Below, piece by piece: positions 33,096 through 43,786 of a stretch of DNA of 64,000 nt; the first letter of the stretch is position 1; each line of letters begins with the position of its first letter. A program made the position numbers and the translations under genes. The DNA lies in NCBI GenBank assembly GCA_026129095.1, contig JAHCIT010000001.1, positions 554,771 through 618,770 on the forward strand, written 5' to 3'. This stretch comes from Deltaproteobacteria bacterium. Lineage in GTDB: Bacteria > JAGRBM01 > JAHCIT01. The notes under the pieces are model-generated. The model was not told the DNA's origin. It saw only the letters and a list, made by a program, of their open reading frames with translations, and did no database searches.

Positions 33096-36000
33096 TCAGT
33101 CCCGAACGTGCGGGTGATACTCCTGGAGCGACATAACCGATACTGGCTCACACTTAAGAGCCCGAATCGCGGTCACCATCGCTGATGCAGCCGCCATGGT
33201 CGTGGCGTAGGGGACATTATACACCAAAGCTGTCCGGCGGATAGAGTAGGAATCGGCGATCGATTGAGTACCTGAACTGGTGTTAATGACGAGTGCCACA
33301 CGGCCTTTTTCGAGCCAGTCGACAATATGGGGACTCCCCTGAGCCACCTTGCTGACAGTTTCACATGAAACGCCATTTCCCTTGAGATATTCAGCAGTTC
33401 CATGTGTTGCGATGATGGAAAACCCGTTTTCCACAAGACCCTTCGCCACATCCAGCGCCTCGGCCTTGTCCTCATCCCGAACACTGATGAAAGCCAGTCC
33501 CGACGAAGGAATGTGTGTTCCAGCAGCGGCCTCGCCCTTCCAGAATGCACGGCCGAAATCCCGGTCGATTCCCATCACTTCGCCTGTCGATTTCATTTCC
33601 GGGCCAAGCATCGTATCAACACCGGGAAACTTGATGAACGGGAAAACGGACTCTTTAACGGCCACATGGCCAAACTCGGTGATTTCTTTCACCCCGAGAT
33701 CACGAATCGTCCTGCCGGCCATTACCCGAGCGCCCATCTTCGCCCACGGAACACCGGTCGCCTTCGCGACAAAGGGCACCGTGCGGGATGCCCGGGGATT
33801 CACTTCGAGTATATAGATATCTTCTCCCTGTACGGCCCATTGGACATTCATAAGCCCCACAACGCCCAGTTCCAATGCCAAGATCCGTGTCAGCCGCTGT
33901 ATCTCCTCCACGATTTTGGGGTTCAGCCGCATGGGAGGAATTGAACAGGCAGAATCGCCGGAATGCACACCTGCCTCTTCAATATGTTCCATTACACCGC
34001 AGATGACCGCTTCCGTGCGATCGGCCAAGCAGTCTACATCCACTTCGGTAGCGTCGTTCAGAAACCGGTCGATCAGTACCGGATGGTCCGGAGAAGCTAT
34101 CACGGCCCGTTCCATGTAGCTGAGAAGCGCCGCCTGGTCGTGGCATATCTCCATCGCCCGGCCACCCAGTACGTAGGATGGCCGCACCACCACCGGATAG
34201 CCAATCCGGCGAGCCGCCTGGAGCGCTTCCTCGGCACTGCGGGCGATGCCGTTCGGGGGCTGACGTATCTTCAGCTTGTCGACAAGTTTGGCGAACCGCT
34301 CACGGTCCTCAGCCATATCTATTACATCGGGTGGCGTACCAATGATCGGAACTCCCGCGTTACCAAGGGCTACAGACAGCTTGAGTGGCGTCTGGCCCCC
34401 GAACTGGACTATCACGCCCCAGGGCCTTTCCACGTTGACTATTTCAAGCACGTCCTCAAGCGTCAGCGGCTCAAAATACAACCGGTCAGATGTGTCATAA
34501 TCGGTTGAAACAGTCTCCGGGTTGCAGTTGATCATGATGGTCTCAAATCCGTCTTCACGTAACGCCATTGCCGCATGGACGCAGCAGTAGTCGAATTCAA
34601 TTCCCTGCCCAATCCGGTTTGGCCCACCGCCCAGAATCATCACCTTCTTCTTTCCTGTCGGCTGGGATTCGCACTCCTGCTCGTAAGTCGAATAGAGATA
34701 GGGGGTCTTTGCCTCGAACTCCGCAGCGCAGGTATCTACCCGCTTGTAAACCGGCCGGATGCCGTCGGCATGGCGGGCTTCACGGATTTCGGCTTCGGTA
34801 TAGCCCGTAAGCTTTCCAAGACGCCGGTCAGAAAACCCCATTTGCTTCAGCCGGCGGAGATCCCGGCCCCTAGGCAGGCTTCCCGACATAAGCTGTTTTT
34901 CAGTCTCGACAATCTCCCGGATGTTACGCAGAAACCACGGGTCAATCCTGGTGAGCTGATAAAGCTGATCATCACTGAGACCTTGCCGGATTGCCTCGGC
35001 CAAATACCACAGGCGATCGGCTCCCGGAATTCGAAGCTTTTCCTCCAGCAATGCACGATTCAGCGCACCGCTCGGAACCTCAAAACCGTAACGATCGATC
35101 TCCAGTGACCGGAGCGCCTTTTGCAGACTTTCCTTGAAGGTCCGGCCAATGGCCATCACCTCCCCCACCGATTTCATTTGGGTTGTAAGCGTGGCATCGG
35201 CAGCCGGGAATTTCTCGAACGTAAACCGTGGGACCTTGGTGACCACATAGTCGATCGTTGGCTCGAATGAGGCAGGTGTCACCTTCGTAATGTCATTGGG
35301 AATCTCGTCCAGCGAGTAACCCACAGCCAGCTTGGCCGCGATCTTTGCTATAGGGAACCCCGTCGCCTTTGAAGCAAGCGCCGAGGAGCGCGACACGCGG
35401 GGGTTCATCTCTACTACCACCAGGCGGCCCGTGCGGGGGTCAACAGCAAACTGGACATTTGATCCACCAGTGTCGACGCCTACCTCGCGAATAATGGCGA
35501 GCGCGGCATCACGCATGATCTGGTATTCCTTGTCGGTCAGCGTTTGTGCCGGAGCAATGGTAATCGAATCCCCAGTATGAACGCCCATCGGATCCAGATT
35601 TTCAATCGAACAGATGATGACGACGTTATCCTTCGTGTCACGCATTACCTCCAGTTCGTATTCCTTCCAGCCGAGTACACTTTCCTCGACCAGCGTTTCC
35701 GATACTGGCGACATGCGAAGGGCCGTTTCGAGCTTCTCCTGATACTCCTGTGCCGAATAGACGATACCGCCTCCCGATCCGCCCATTGTAAAGGCAGGCC
35801 GAAGGATCAGCGGGAACCCCAGCTCCGCAGCCGCTTTCATCCCCTCCTCGACGGTGCGCACCACATGACTTCGCGGCAAGTCCAAGCCGATCCGGATCAT
35901 GGCATCCTTGAATAGCTGGCGATCTTCGGCAGTCTCGATCGCTTTCAGGTTTGCGCCAATAAGCTCGCATTTGTATTTTTCCAGAACTCCACGCTTCGCT

Positions 36001-36305
36001 ACAGCGACAGCAGCATTCAGGGCTGTCTGGCCACCGACAGTGGGTAGCAGCGCGTCAGGACGTTCACGCGCAATAATCTGCTCTATTATTTCCGGAGTGA
36101 TCGGCTCGATATAGGTCCGCTGGGCCATTTCCGGATCGGTCATGATCGTGGCCGGATTCGAATTGACGAGAACAACTTCATACCCTTCTTCGCGTAGCGC
36201 CTTACATGCCTGGGTGCCCGAGTAGTCGAACTCACAAGCCTGGCCGATCACGATGGGACCAGACCCGATCAGCATGATCTTCTTGATATCAGTACGCTTG
36301 GGCAT
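33096..36305 (-). CDS. carB: Carbamoyl-phosphate synthase large subunit
   Basis: The 1069-residue protein has two tandem ATP-grasp halves. The first opens [21 protein letters not shown] and has [11 protein letters not shown]; the second opens [38 protein letters not shown] and [19 protein letters not shown] are the paired metal/ATP motifs. The C-terminal domain is the allosteric MGS-like region. It makes carbamoyl phosphate from bicarbonate, ATP and ammonia supplied by CarA. Length is normal. It is the last pyr-operon gene, 37 bases after the unknown 36343 gene. Confidence 0.97.
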   Translation of the reverse strand: MPKRTDIKKIMLIGSGPIVIGQACEFDYSGTQACKALREEGYEVVLVNSNPATIMTDPEMAQRTYIEPITPEIIEQIIARERPDALLPTVGGQTALNAAVAVAKRGVLEKYKCELIGANLKAIETAEDRQLFKDAMIRIGLDLPRSHVVRTVEEGMKAAAELGFPLILRPAFTMGGSGGGIVYSAQEYQEKLETALRMSPVSETLVEESVLGWKEYELEVMRDTKDNVVIICSIENLDPMGVHTGDSITIAPAQTLTDKEYQIMRDAALAIIREVGVDTGGSNVQFAVDPRTGRLVVVEMNPRVSRSSALASKATGFPIAKIAAKLAVGYSLDEIPNDITKVTPASFEPTIDYVVTKVPRFTFEKFPAADATLTTQMKSVGEVMAIGRTFKESLQKALRSLEIDRYGFEVPSGALNRALLEEKLRIPGADRLWYLAEAIRQGLSDDQLYQLTRIDPWFLRNIREIVETEKQLMSGSLPRGRDLRRLKQMGFSDRRLGKLTGYTEAEIREARHADGIRPVYKRVDTCAAEFEAKTPYLYSTYEQECESQPTGKKKVMILGGGPNRIGQGIEFDYCCVHAAMALREDGFETIMINCNPETVSTDYDTSDRLYFEPLTLEDVLEIVNVERPWGVIVQFGGQTPLKLSVALGNAGVPIIGTPPDVIDMAEDRERFAKLVDKLKIRQPPNGIARSAEEALQAARRIGYPVVVRPSYVLGGRAMEICHDQAALLSYMERAVIASPDHPVLIDRFLNDATEVDVDCLADRTEAVICGVMEHIEEAGVHSGDSACSIPPMRLNPKIVEEIQRLTRILALELGVVGLMNVQWAVQGEDIYILEVNPRASRTVPFVAKATGVPWAKMGARVMAGRTIRDLGVKEITEFGHVAVKESVFPFIKFPGVDTMLGPEMKSTGEVMGIDRDFGRAFWKGEAAAGTHIPSSGLAFISVRDEDKAEALDVAKGLVENGFSIIATHGTAEYLKGNGVSCETVSKVAQGSPHIVDWLEKGRVALVINTSSGTQSIADSYSIRRTALVYNVPYATTMAAASAMVTAIRALKCEPVSVMSLQEYHPHVRD

Positions 36306-36342
36306 ATTTCTTCGGGCTCCTCAATATCGTCCAGTGAATGCT

Positions 36343-37017
36343 TCAGGCCACTAGCCTTGAAAGTCCTTCGCGGTAAATCACTTCCGGAGACAGCTTGCGG
36401 TACCGGGCCGCACGGACCCACATCCGCTCCAGTGCCAGCCGGAGTGGATCGAAACGGTCGCGGGCCAGTCCATCAGTACGCTTTTCCTTTTTGGCAGCCT
36501 TCAGCTCCCGTTTACGGATTTTTTTCACCGTATTTAGAACCAGCTCACGGGTTTCTGGCGTATGGATGAAAACTCCGCCGAGCATCACTACCTCACCATT
36601 CCAGGTGGCAACTATCGCCTGGAGTACGTCTCCCTTTTCCAGGCGTGGAACATTCAGTAGCGGTATCTTGAAGGAGGTTTCGTGCCAGATATCCTCCATC
36701 TCGACTGCTTCGTTTTTCAGTTTCTTCACTAGCCAGACCGACCGTCTGATATTGTCAATTCCCTTCCAGGGTGCATCCGGTGGAGCATTCTCGACTGCCC
36801 GGTCGTAGAGCGTACGGCCATCACCATCACGCTGGCAGAAGATCAAATCTTCAAGAAAAAGATTCAGCCACTGGTCGAATCCGGGCTCGTCATCGTGCAT
36901 CTCACCAATGGTTTGGGAGAACGATTTTCGGGCATCAGCCACCCCCTGCGTTCCGAGCCTCTCGGTAAGCAGTGCGGCAAGTGCCTCATGGGCCTGCTGG
37001 AAAGCCTCGACTGTCAC
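36343..37017 (-). CDS. Unknown protein encoded between carA and carB
   Basis: I recognise no family in this 224-residue protein. It is soluble, helical and charged. Segments include [14 protein letters not shown], a [21 protein letters not shown] strand pair, a Lys/Arg-rich stretch ([16 protein letters not shown]) and [20 protein letters not shown]. The basic stretch could bind nucleic acid or an acidic partner. Its GTG start overlaps the carA stop (GTGA), so it is translated with the pyr operon. The position between the two subunits of one enzyme is unusual and suggests a role in pyrimidine synthesis or its control; that is inference. Confidence 0.75.
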   Translation of the reverse strand: MTVEAFQQAHEALAALLTERLGTQGVADARKSFSQTIGEMHDDEPGFDQWLNLFLEDLIFCQRDGDGRTLYDRAVENAPPDAPWKGIDNIRRSVWLVKKLKNEAVEMEDIWHETSFKIPLLNVPRLEKGDVLQAIVATWNGEVVMLGGVFIHTPETRELVLNTVKKIRKRELKAAKKEKRTDGLARDRFDPLRLALERMWVRAARYRKLSPEVIYREGLSRLVA

Positions 37018-38144
37018 TGGCGTTCGATCAGTTTCCGGAACCGCCCGAACAGGTAGTTCGCATCATGCGGTCCGGGAGATGCCTCCGGATGATACTGGAC
37101 ACAAAAAACCGGCAGAGACACATGCTCAAGTCCCTCGACGGTCTGGTCATTCAGGTTGACGTGCGAGATCCGGAAGCCCTTGTCCAGAACAGACTCCTCC
37201 TTCACTGCAAAGCCATGATTCTGCGAGGTAATCTCTACCTTGCGGGTGTATAGATCCATTACCGGCTGATTCCCCCCCCGATGCCCGAACTTGAGTTTGT
37301 AGGTAGAGCCGCCCACCGAAAGAGCCAGCATCTGGTGGCCAAGGCAAATACCAAAAATTGGCACTTTTCCAAGAAGTGACGAAACCGTTTCATATGCATA
37401 CGGCACAGCCTCAGGATCGCCGGGACCATTCGACAGGAAAATACCATCTGGCTTCAAAGCTAGTGCTTCGGCAGCCTGCGTCGCAGCGGGGACGACCGTT
37501 ACCCGCATGCCGGAATCGACCATACCGCGCAGGATGTTGCGCTTGATACCGAAGTCATAGGCCACCACGTGAAAGTCTGTCCTGACATTCTTGAACCCCT
37601 CGCCACGGACCCAGGATCCCTCCTTCCATTCGTAGCGGCTTGTGCAGGTGACATCCTTTACCAGATCCCGGCCCACAAGTGGCGGTGCAGCCTTGGCCTT
37701 GGCAACCAGTGATTCCCGGCTGCTGTCGATGGTTGAAATCAGACCCATTTGGGCGCCGACAGTCCGGATATGCTTGACCAGCGCACGTGTGTCGATTCCG
37801 CTTATTCCCACTACCCCTGCCTGCTCCAGAAATGAGCCCAGCGTATTTCGTGCGCGGAAATTTGATGGCTGCTCGTAATATTCCTTCACAATGAATCCGC
37901 TGCACTGGACCCGGTCCGATTCCATGTCCTCGGGGTTGACGCCTACATTGCCGATCTGCGGGCAGGTCATGGCAATGATCTGTCCACGGTAAGACGGATC
38001 AGTCAGGATTTCCTGGTAACCCGACAGTGAGGTATTAAAAACGACCTCTCCGAAAGACTCCCCGGTAGCGCCAAACTGCTCGCCTTCGAAAAAAGTTCCA
38101 TCGGCCAGCGCCAGATATGCAGCCCCCCGTTTCATGGCTGCCAT
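37014..38144 (-). CDS. carA: Carbamoyl-phosphate synthase small (glutaminase) subunit
   Basis: The 376-residue protein has the CPSase small-subunit N-domain ([34 protein letters not shown]). The class I glutaminase domain has the nucleophile Cys in [10 protein letters not shown], with His and Glu in [13 protein letters not shown]. It delivers ammonia to CarB. Start is either ATG 38144 (GAGGA eight bases upstream) or ATG 38135, which overlaps the pyrC stop. A GTG frame extending to 38195 was rejected. The stop overlaps the next gene by four bases. Confidence 0.95.
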   Translation of the reverse strand: MAAMKRGAAYLALADGTFFEGEQFGATGESFGEVVFNTSLSGYQEILTDPSYRGQIIAMTCPQIGNVGVNPEDMESDRVQCSGFIVKEYYEQPSNFRARNTLGSFLEQAGVVGISGIDTRALVKHIRTVGAQMGLISTIDSSRESLVAKAKAAPPLVGRDLVKDVTCTSRYEWKEGSWVRGEGFKNVRTDFHVVAYDFGIKRNILRGMVDSGMRVTVVPAATQAAEALALKPDGIFLSNGPGDPEAVPYAYETVSSLLGKVPIFGICLGHQMLALSVGGSTYKLKFGHRGGNQPVMDLYTRKVEITSQNHGFAVKEESVLDKGFRISHVNLNDQTVEGLEHVSLPVFCVQYHPEASPGPHDANYLFGRFRKLIERQ

Positions 38145-39421
38145 ACCTTGCGTCCTCCCCGGTAAAGTCCTTTCACTCGACCTCTCACCTCCCACCCGTC
38201 GAACGGGCAGTTACGGCTCTTCGACTGGAATGTCCCCGCGTCAATGCGATACCGCTCCTCTGGGTCGAGAATTACGACATCAGCAACAGCTCCCTTACGA
38301 AGGGTGCCGCAATCCAGACCCAGTGCGCGAGCCGGACCGACAGTAAACAGTTCGACCAGGCGGCTCAGCTTAAGCTCGTTCTCATGGACCAGCTTCATCA
38401 TTACAGGAAAAGCGGTTTCGAGTCCGATCACGCCTGGTGGTGCAAGATCAAAATCCCGCGCCTTTTCATCCAGCGAGTGCGGTGCATGGTCGGTAGCAAT
38501 GCAGTCGATCGTTCCATCACGGATTGCCTCACGCAACGCTGCCTGATCAAGCATTGTCCTGAGCGGCGGATTCATCTTGGCATTGGTGTTGTATCCGACA
38601 ACGGCCCGTTCATCGAGCACGAGATTGTGCGGTGTCACTTCAGCTGTCACCCTTACGCCCCGCTCCTTGGCCTCCCGGATTATTTTCACAGCCTGGGCAG
38701 TGGTTACATGGGCCACATGCAGCCGTGCACCTGTCAGACCGGCCAGCATGGTGTCCCGGAAAGTTATGATATTTTCACCGACAGCCGGCCGGCCCCGGAT
38801 TCCGAGTCGAGTGGAGAGTGCCCCCTCATTCATCGACCCTTCGCCGCACAGGCATTCGTCTTCGGCATGGGTAATGACCGGAATGTCGAACCCGCGTGCG
38901 TACTCCAGAGCCCGGCGGAACAGATCTGCATCCATCACGCAGCGGCCGTCGTCGGAAACAGCCACGGCACCTGCTGCCACCATTGAACCAATCTCGGCCA
39001 GCCGCTTGCCCTCAAGACCCACCGTTACCGCACCGATCGGTTTCACATCCACCAATCCGACCAGCCGTGCCCGATCCTGGATGTAACGGGTGATACTCAC
39101 GCTGTCGTTGACTGGCCGCGTATTGGCCATGCAGCAGACTGTTCCAAAGCCGCCAGCAGCAGCAGCCCGCGATCCGCTTTCGATATCTTCCTTGTATTCC
39201 TGTCCAGGATCACGGAAGTGGACATGAACATCCACAAACGCCGGGGCGACAACAAATCCGGAAAGATCGTCGAGCTCATAGCCCGGCGGGCTTTTCCCCA
39301 GGCCCCCTTGAACAATATCCCTTACACGGCCGTCTTCGATCAGAATGTCTGCCGGGCCATCAATCCCCTGGCTTGGATCCACAAGCCGCGCATTTTTAAG
39401 GTGAAGTGGTGCCAGCGCCAT
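38132..39421 (-). CDS. pyrC: Dihydroorotase (class I, multifunctional-complex type)
   Basis: The 429-residue amidohydrolase has [17 protein letters not shown] (first metal motif), the [10 protein letters not shown] loop, VITHAEDE and [14 protein letters not shown] as further metal and catalytic sites. It cyclises carbamoyl aspartate to dihydroorotate. Class I enzymes of this type often associate with aspartate carbamoyltransferase. The gene starts two bases after the pyrB stop. Confidence 0.95.
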   Translation of the reverse strand: MALAPLHLKNARLVDPSQGIDGPADILIEDGRVRDIVQGGLGKSPPGYELDDLSGFVVAPAFVDVHVHFRDPGQEYKEDIESGSRAAAAGGFGTVCCMANTRPVNDSVSITRYIQDRARLVGLVDVKPIGAVTVGLEGKRLAEIGSMVAAGAVAVSDDGRCVMDADLFRRALEYARGFDIPVITHAEDECLCGEGSMNEGALSTRLGIRGRPAVGENIITFRDTMLAGLTGARLHVAHVTTAQAVKIIREAKERGVRVTAEVTPHNLVLDERAVVGYNTNAKMNPPLRTMLDQAALREAIRDGTIDCIATDHAPHSLDEKARDFDLAPPGVIGLETAFPVMMKLVHENELKLSRLVELFTVGPARALGLDCGTLRKGAVADVVILDPEERYRIDAGTFQSKSRNCPFDGWEVRGRVKGLYRGGRKVWQP

Positions 39422-39423
39422 AT

Positions 39424-40377
39424 TCAGGCTCCCACCCGGATTGCATCCGGCCCCCGGTTCAGAAGGTACAAAACGGCCATTCGGGTCGCGACGCCATTTT
39501 CCACCTGCGGCAGAACAACCGAACTTTTGCCGTCCACCACATCGGAGCTGATTTCAAGCCCCCGGTTAACCGGTCCGGGATGCATCACAATGGTGTCTTT
39601 CCGGGCCATCGCCAGCCGCTTGCTGTTCAGACAGTAAAATCGTGCATACTCGCCTTCACTCGGGAAAAGCGAACGCCCAATCCGCTCCAGCTGGATACGG
39701 AGCATCATCACGACATCCGCTTTCGGAAGGGCCTCATCCAGCCGGTTGTAAACCTCGACTGGATATTCAGCATCGCTGCCGATACCAGCCGGGATCAGTG
39801 TGCCGGGTCCAGCCACCATGACCTTGGCCCCCAGCTTATTCAGGCCATAGATATTAGACCGGGCCACGCGGGAGTGGGCAATGTCTCCCACAATCAGGAC
39901 ATTCAATCCATCGAACCGGCCGAACCGTTCGCGGATTGTCATGATATCCAGAAGTGACTGGGTTGGGTGCTCATGCCAGCCGTCACCGGCATTTACGACG
40001 CTGGCATCCACCATACGGGCCAGCCGTTCGGCGGCCCCCGACTGCGGATGGCGGAGCACCACATAATCCACCTGCATCGCTTCGAGATTCCTGACCGTGT
40101 CGAGCAGGGTTTCTCCCTTGGTGAGTGAAGAAGCGTCGGCTGATACGGTAATGGTATCGGCCGAAAGCCGCTTGGCAGCCAGATCAAAACTGGTGCGGGT
40201 ACGGGTTGAGGCCTCAAGAAACAGCGTTACGACAGTCTTTCCCTGAAGCGGAGGCACCCTTTTCCGGTCACGGCGGAGAATCTGCTTCATCGAATCAGCC
40301 GTATCGAGGATCATGATGATCTCCTCGGCCGAGAGTGAATCAATTGAAACGAGATCCTTGCGCTGGAAGCCCTTCAC
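39424..40377 (-). CDS. pyrB: Aspartate carbamoyltransferase catalytic subunit
   Basis: The 317-residue protein has the carbamoyl-phosphate loop EASTRTRTSFDLAAKRL, HPQSGAAE, and HPTQSLLDIMTI. LIVGDIAHSRVARSN and MHPGPVNRGLEI also fit the family. It makes N-carbamoyl-aspartate. No regulatory pyrI is present, as usual with a class I dihydroorotase beside it. Its ATG overlaps the pyrR stop (ATGA). Confidence 0.96.
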   Translation of the reverse strand: MKGFQRKDLVSIDSLSAEEIIMILDTADSMKQILRRDRKRVPPLQGKTVVTLFLEASTRTRTSFDLAAKRLSADTITVSADASSLTKGETLLDTVRNLEAMQVDYVVLRHPQSGAAERLARMVDASVVNAGDGWHEHPTQSLLDIMTIRERFGRFDGLNVLIVGDIAHSRVARSNIYGLNKLGAKVMVAGPGTLIPAGIGSDAEYPVEVYNRLDEALPKADVVMMLRIQLERIGRSLFPSEGEYARFYCLNSKRLAMARKDTIVMHPGPVNRGLEISSDVVDGKSSVVLPQVENGVATRMAVLYLLNRGPDAIRVGA

Positions 40378-40937
40378 TCGCGGACCTCCCGGCTCACCAG
40401 ATCAAGCTGGTCAATGCCCTCTTCTTCCTTGAGAGAAAGCTTAACAGTCTCATCCTTGCGGGTAGGCTGATTGCGGCCAACATAGTCAGGCCGAATGGGC
40501 AGTTCCCGGTGTCCCCGGTCGACCAGAACAGCCAATTCAATCCGCCGCGGACGGCCAAGATCGGTAATTGCTCCCAGTGCAGCTCGCACCGTGCGGCCGG
40601 TGAACAGTACGTCGTCTACCAGTACGATCCTGTACCCTGATACATCAAAATCGACCTGTGTTGCGTTCAGGACACGCCGGTCGCTGAGAGTATCCAGATC
40701 GTCACGGTACAGGGTGATATCCAGTTCACCTACCGGCACCGGTGTCTTGGCAGCGGTAATCTCCGTGGCGAGTTTCGCCAGACGGGCGGCCAGATGAACA
40801 CCACGTGTACGGATTCCAATAAAGGCGAGTGGTGCTTCGTCCGCCTGCTCGACGATCTCGTGGGCGATGCGAGTAAGCGCCCGCCGGATACCAGCTTCAT
40901 CCAGCAAAAGTGTCCGTGTTTCCCGTGCCTGTGTCAC
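40374..40937 (-). CDS. pyrR: PyrR: uracil phosphoribosyltransferase / pyr operon attenuation regulator
   Basis: The 187-residue protein has the PRPP-binding motif IVLVDDVLFTGRTVRAAL and the PyrR segment RTRGVHLAARLA. It also has PIRPDYVGRNQPT near the C-terminus. PyrR binds UMP and a hairpin in pyr mRNA to promote early termination, and has UPRT activity. A GTG start at 40937 has AAGGA eight bases away. A matching RNA hairpin and terminator lie just upstream, supporting a regulatory role. It heads the operon pyrR-pyrB-pyrC-carA-unknown-carB. Confidence 0.95.
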   Translation of the reverse strand: MTQARETRTLLLDEAGIRRALTRIAHEIVEQADEAPLAFIGIRTRGVHLAARLAKLATEITAAKTPVPVGELDITLYRDDLDTLSDRRVLNATQVDFDVSGYRIVLVDDVLFTGRTVRAALGAITDLGRPRRIELAVLVDRGHRELPIRPDYVGRNQPTRKDETVKLSLKEEEGIDQLDLVSREVRE

Positions 40938-40964
40938 AAACGGAATCCTTCCATGATAGCAGGC

Positions 40965-40994
40965 AAAAAAAAGCCGGCTTGCGGGAGCAGCCGG
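40965..40994 (-). terminator. Attenuator terminator in the pyr leader
   Basis: On the minus strand CCGGCT (40994-40989) pairs with AGCCGG (40979-40974), with an inner GC/GC pairing, followed by eight T residues (40972-40965). It lies between the PyrR-binding hairpin and the pyrR start, so it acts as a conditional intrinsic terminator. Its 5' arm can instead pair with the 3' side of the PyrR hairpin (CCCGGC with GCCGGG) to make an antiterminator. Confidence 0.88.
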
Positions 40995-41030
40995 GGCGGC
41001 AAGTGGCGGTCAATGTGCTTCAATTTCGTA

Positions 41031-41068
41031 GAACCTTCCCGGCCTCTCTGGACCGCGTTAAAGAGTTC
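41031..41068 (-). promoter_or_regulatory. PyrR-binding hairpin (anti-antiterminator) of the pyr operon
   Basis: The minus strand reads CGGTCCAGAGAGGCCG at its core. This is the known PyrR-binding signature: a short stem with a bulged U, a CC-AGAGA-GG loop and closing pairs. A lower stem GAAC/GTTC plus CTT/AAG closes it at 41068 and 41031. When PyrR-UMP stabilises it, the downstream terminator forms. It starts within a few bases of the predicted transcription start. Confidence 0.9.
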
Positions 41069-41079
41069 AACCGCGAGAA

Positions 41080-41109
41080 GGTATAGAGACACGGGGGCCC
41101 CGAGGTCAA
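41080..41109 (-). promoter_or_regulatory. pyr operon promoter
   Basis: TTGACC (41109-41104) and TATACC (41085-41080) on the minus strand have an 18-base spacer and match sigma-70 hexamers. Transcription would start around 41073, just ahead of the PyrR hairpin. Upstream genes run the same way, so read-through from cutA is also possible. Confidence 0.7.
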
Positions 41110-41144
41110 CCAGCCGGGTAGAATTATCACAGAATGTTGCAGGA

Positions 41145-41465
41145 TCAGGGTTTTCTGGTGGCTTCGGCTACCCAAGCGATATACTTCGGAGAAACCGACG
41201 AAGGCTCCAGTTCGACGATTTCCGGGAGTTCATAGGGATGAAGCGCTTCGAGTTGTGACTTCAGAGTATCCACCCGGTCAGCGAGCGTCTTTATCACAAG
41301 CAGCCATTCAGGTTCCTTTTCCACCCTGTCCTTCCAGCGGTAGACCGAGAAGGCGGCCGGCACGACGCTGACACAAGCAGCAAGTTTTTCCGCCACGAGT
41401 GTTTCCGCCAGTTTGCCAGCGGCCGCTTCACTGCCAACCGTAGTAAGAACAATGCGAAGGTCCAT
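41145..41465 (-). CDS. cutA: Divalent-cation tolerance protein CutA
   Basis: The 106-residue protein has the CutA pattern IVLTTVGSEAAAGKLAETLV, LAACVSVVPAAFSVYRWKD, and HPYELPEIVELEP. It forms a PII-like ferredoxin-fold trimer; the role in metal tolerance is not fully settled. It lies 27 bases after the kinase gene and just before the pyr promoter. Confidence 0.94.
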   Translation of the reverse strand: MDLRIVLTTVGSEAAAGKLAETLVAEKLAACVSVVPAAFSVYRWKDRVEKEPEWLLVIKTLADRVDTLKSQLEALHPYELPEIVELEPSSVSPKYIAWVAEATRKP

Positions 41466-41492
41466 CTGCTTCCACTCCGGAAACTGCCATCA

Positions 41493-42965
41493 TCAAGGCT
41501 GCCAGGCCGGACTACCGCCCGGCGCCCAGGTTTCCTGGCTCCCTTCGACCAGGATAGCATTATGACGGAAATAAATACCCCGGGCGGGGATTCGGAGCTC
41601 AATCACATGAGAACCCGGCTCCAGCTCGATGGTTTGTGATCCAGCAACTGTGCCGACAAACTTCCCCGACACATAGAGTTCTGCCAGTTCCGGAGCGACG
41701 ACTTCGACAACGGCTGGTTTTCGGGGTACCGGCATTACCGGTGGCAGGATTTTCAGCTGCTCTCCTCCCATTACAGTCCCAACATCTCCTGAGCCGGGTT
41801 CCCGGCTTTCTGTTTCCCACGGCGCGTACCAGAGAAAATTTTCGTGAGACCAGGCGAGAATCGCGGAAACAACGATCGTCACCAGAACAAGCGCACTCCG
41901 GAAACTCCGGGATTTTTCCTCGCGCCGATCCGTCTCATACCTCGGTGAGGTCATTACTGGCGTCGCTTCACCCCACAATAACGGCAGTGACTCCAGGCCT
42001 TCTGTTACCGGCCGAACCGCTTCTTCAGCCGCCTGGATGTCATGGATTCGGTCTTTCCATAGCGCCGTTACATCAGCGCCAGACTGTGCGGCTGGCCATG
42101 CTCTCTCCAGCCCGTCAAGAAATGACCGCGGCACCGGAGGCCTCATATCCGGAGAAGCCGCCAGCAATGTTTCAAAGAAAACACGGCCGGGGAGTTCTGG
42201 CGGCAGGGGTGGAGGCCCCTTGCGATCACGAAGTGCGGATAGCTGCCTGGCAGTGTCAGGCTCGAACCCCGGGACATTACCGGTAACGAGTTCAACTGCT
42301 ATCAGTCCTAACGCGTAAAGATCGCCTGTGGGTCCAAATGCTTCACCTCGGACCACTTCTGGTGGCAGGTAGGCAAGACGCCCCTTGAGGACGCCTGTCT
42401 CCGTGGCAAGCCGTGAATCTGAACTTTTGGCGATTCCAAAATCGACGACATGAACCCGGCCATTTTCATCAATGACAATGTTTTCCGGTGAAAGGTCACG
42501 GTGATAGAGCGGTGCAGCGCGACCGCTTTCATCTTCAAGCCCAGACAGGTAGTCCAGAACACCAGCTACTTCCCGGATTAGTCCGAATACTTCCGGCAGG
42601 GAAAACGGCCGTGCCTTCCCTCCCTCCACCTGGCGTATCAGTGCCCGCAGGGATACCCCCCGCACCCATTCCATTACGATCACCGGCGGTTCCAGGCTGT
42701 CCAGGAGTCCGTAAACGACAGGAATAGCGGGATGGCGGAGCCTCCCAGCGAGCCTGGCTTCTTCGATAAACAGGGCGCGATGGGTGGAATCCTTCGCCAG
42801 GGCTGGCAGAAGCCGTTTGAGCACAACCGGACGCGTCAGGGAACCGGACAACTGCTCGGCAAGGAACAGCTCCGACATACCGCCGACGCTCAGGCGCCGC
42901 ACCAGCCGGTAACGGACCCGATCGCCAATTTCGACCATCATTTCTTGATTCCAGCCGGAGGCCAC
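41493..42965 (-). CDS. Membrane-anchored Ser/Thr protein kinase with PEGA-like C-terminus
   Basis: The 490-residue protein has a Hanks-type kinase domain: Gly loop LSVGGMSELFLAE, Lys in PVVLKRLLP, catalytic loop YHRDLSPENIVID, DFG in VVDFGIAKSSD and the P+1 region YLPPEV. A single transmembrane helix (SALVLVTIVVSAILAW) near residue 365 leads to an outer region with a PEGA-like strand set (LYVSGKFVGTVAG). The first codon is GTG 42965; ATG 42941 has a better ribosome-binding site. It is paired with the upstream PP2C phosphatase, its likely antagonist. Confidence 0.9.
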   Translation of the reverse strand: MASGWNQEMMVEIGDRVRYRLVRRLSVGGMSELFLAEQLSGSLTRPVVLKRLLPALAKDSTHRALFIEEARLAGRLRHPAIPVVYGLLDSLEPPVIVMEWVRGVSLRALIRQVEGGKARPFSLPEVFGLIREVAGVLDYLSGLEDESGRAAPLYHRDLSPENIVIDENGRVHVVDFGIAKSSDSRLATETGVLKGRLAYLPPEVVRGEAFGPTGDLYALGLIAVELVTGNVPGFEPDTARQLSALRDRKGPPPLPPELPGRVFFETLLAASPDMRPPVPRSFLDGLERAWPAAQSGADVTALWKDRIHDIQAAEEAVRPVTEGLESLPLLWGEATPVMTSPRYETDRREEKSRSFRSALVLVTIVVSAILAWSHENFLWYAPWETESREPGSGDVGTVMGGEQLKILPPVMPVPRKPAVVEVVAPELAELYVSGKFVGTVAGSQTIELEPGSHVIELRIPARGIYFRHNAILVEGSQETWAPGGSPAWQP

Positions 42966-42976
42966 ATCCGTCGGCC

Positions 42977-43747
42977 CTACAGGGTATCAATTCGGACAAG
43001 GCCTACGGTAATATTGTCAGGGCCGCCCAGTTCATTGGCGCGGTTGATAAGCGTTTCAGCAGCCTTTTCCAGATCGTTGGAACGTGCTCCCAGCACCTCT
43101 GCTATTTCCACGTCTGACACCGGTCCGGTAAGTCCGTCTGAACAGAGCAGATAGATATCCCCTGCCTTGATGACTTCAGACCGGATATCCGGCTCAATAT
43201 CGGGCCGAATACCGCAAGCTCTGGAAATCACATTCCGATACGGGCTTCGAGCAGCTTCCTCGGGAGTCAGTATCCCCTGCCGGACCTGTTCATTCACCAG
43301 TGAATGGTCGTCGGTGAGCTGCACCAGACAGCCTTCACGATACCGATAGATGCGTGAATCTCCCATATGCCCCAAGTATGCCTTGCCGTCATTACCGATC
43401 AGCAGAACGACTACCGTGCTTCCCATACCCTGAAGCTCCGGGGCTTTCTGTGCCTGACTGAGGATGTTCAGGTTTGCAATCTTGATCGAGGCAAGCAGAA
43501 TGTTGGCAGCGCGGCTCAGAGATCCAACATATTCAAACGGCCACGTCATATCCGGCCGCTCTTCGGCGGTCCGGACAAAACCAGTAATTGACTCGATGGC
43601 GAGCTGTGACGCCACTTCGCCGCCGTTATGCCCGCCCAGCCCGTCAGCCACTATAAAGACACGCCGATCTGGGACCATGGCGACGCTGTCTTCATTGTGG
43701 GAACGAAGGCGGCCCACATCAGTCATGCCAAAAGCCGTAAGATTCAT
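42977..43747 (-). CDS. PP2C-family protein phosphatase
   Basis: The 256-residue protein has all PP2C metal motifs: VGRLRSHNEDS at the N-terminus, VFIVADGLGGHNGGEVAS, YLGHMGDSRIYRY, LLCSDGLTG, and the C-terminal GGPDNITVGLV. It dephosphorylates Ser/Thr in an Mn/Mg-dependent way. It lies 11 bases before the kinase gene and should oppose it. The MshEN-receiver protein and thyX lie upstream on the same strand. Confidence 0.94.
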   Translation of the reverse strand: MNLTAFGMTDVGRLRSHNEDSVAMVPDRRVFIVADGLGGHNGGEVASQLAIESITGFVRTAEERPDMTWPFEYVGSLSRAANILLASIKIANLNILSQAQKAPELQGMGSTVVVLLIGNDGKAYLGHMGDSRIYRYREGCLVQLTDDHSLVNEQVRQGILTPEEAARSPYRNVISRACGIRPDIEPDIRSEVIKAGDIYLLCSDGLTGPVSDVEIAEVLGARSNDLEKAAETLINRANELGGPDNITVGLVRIDTL

Positions 43748-43786
43748 CTGGTAGTTAAGCCCGCTTGTTGCTCAAGACGCGACCGT

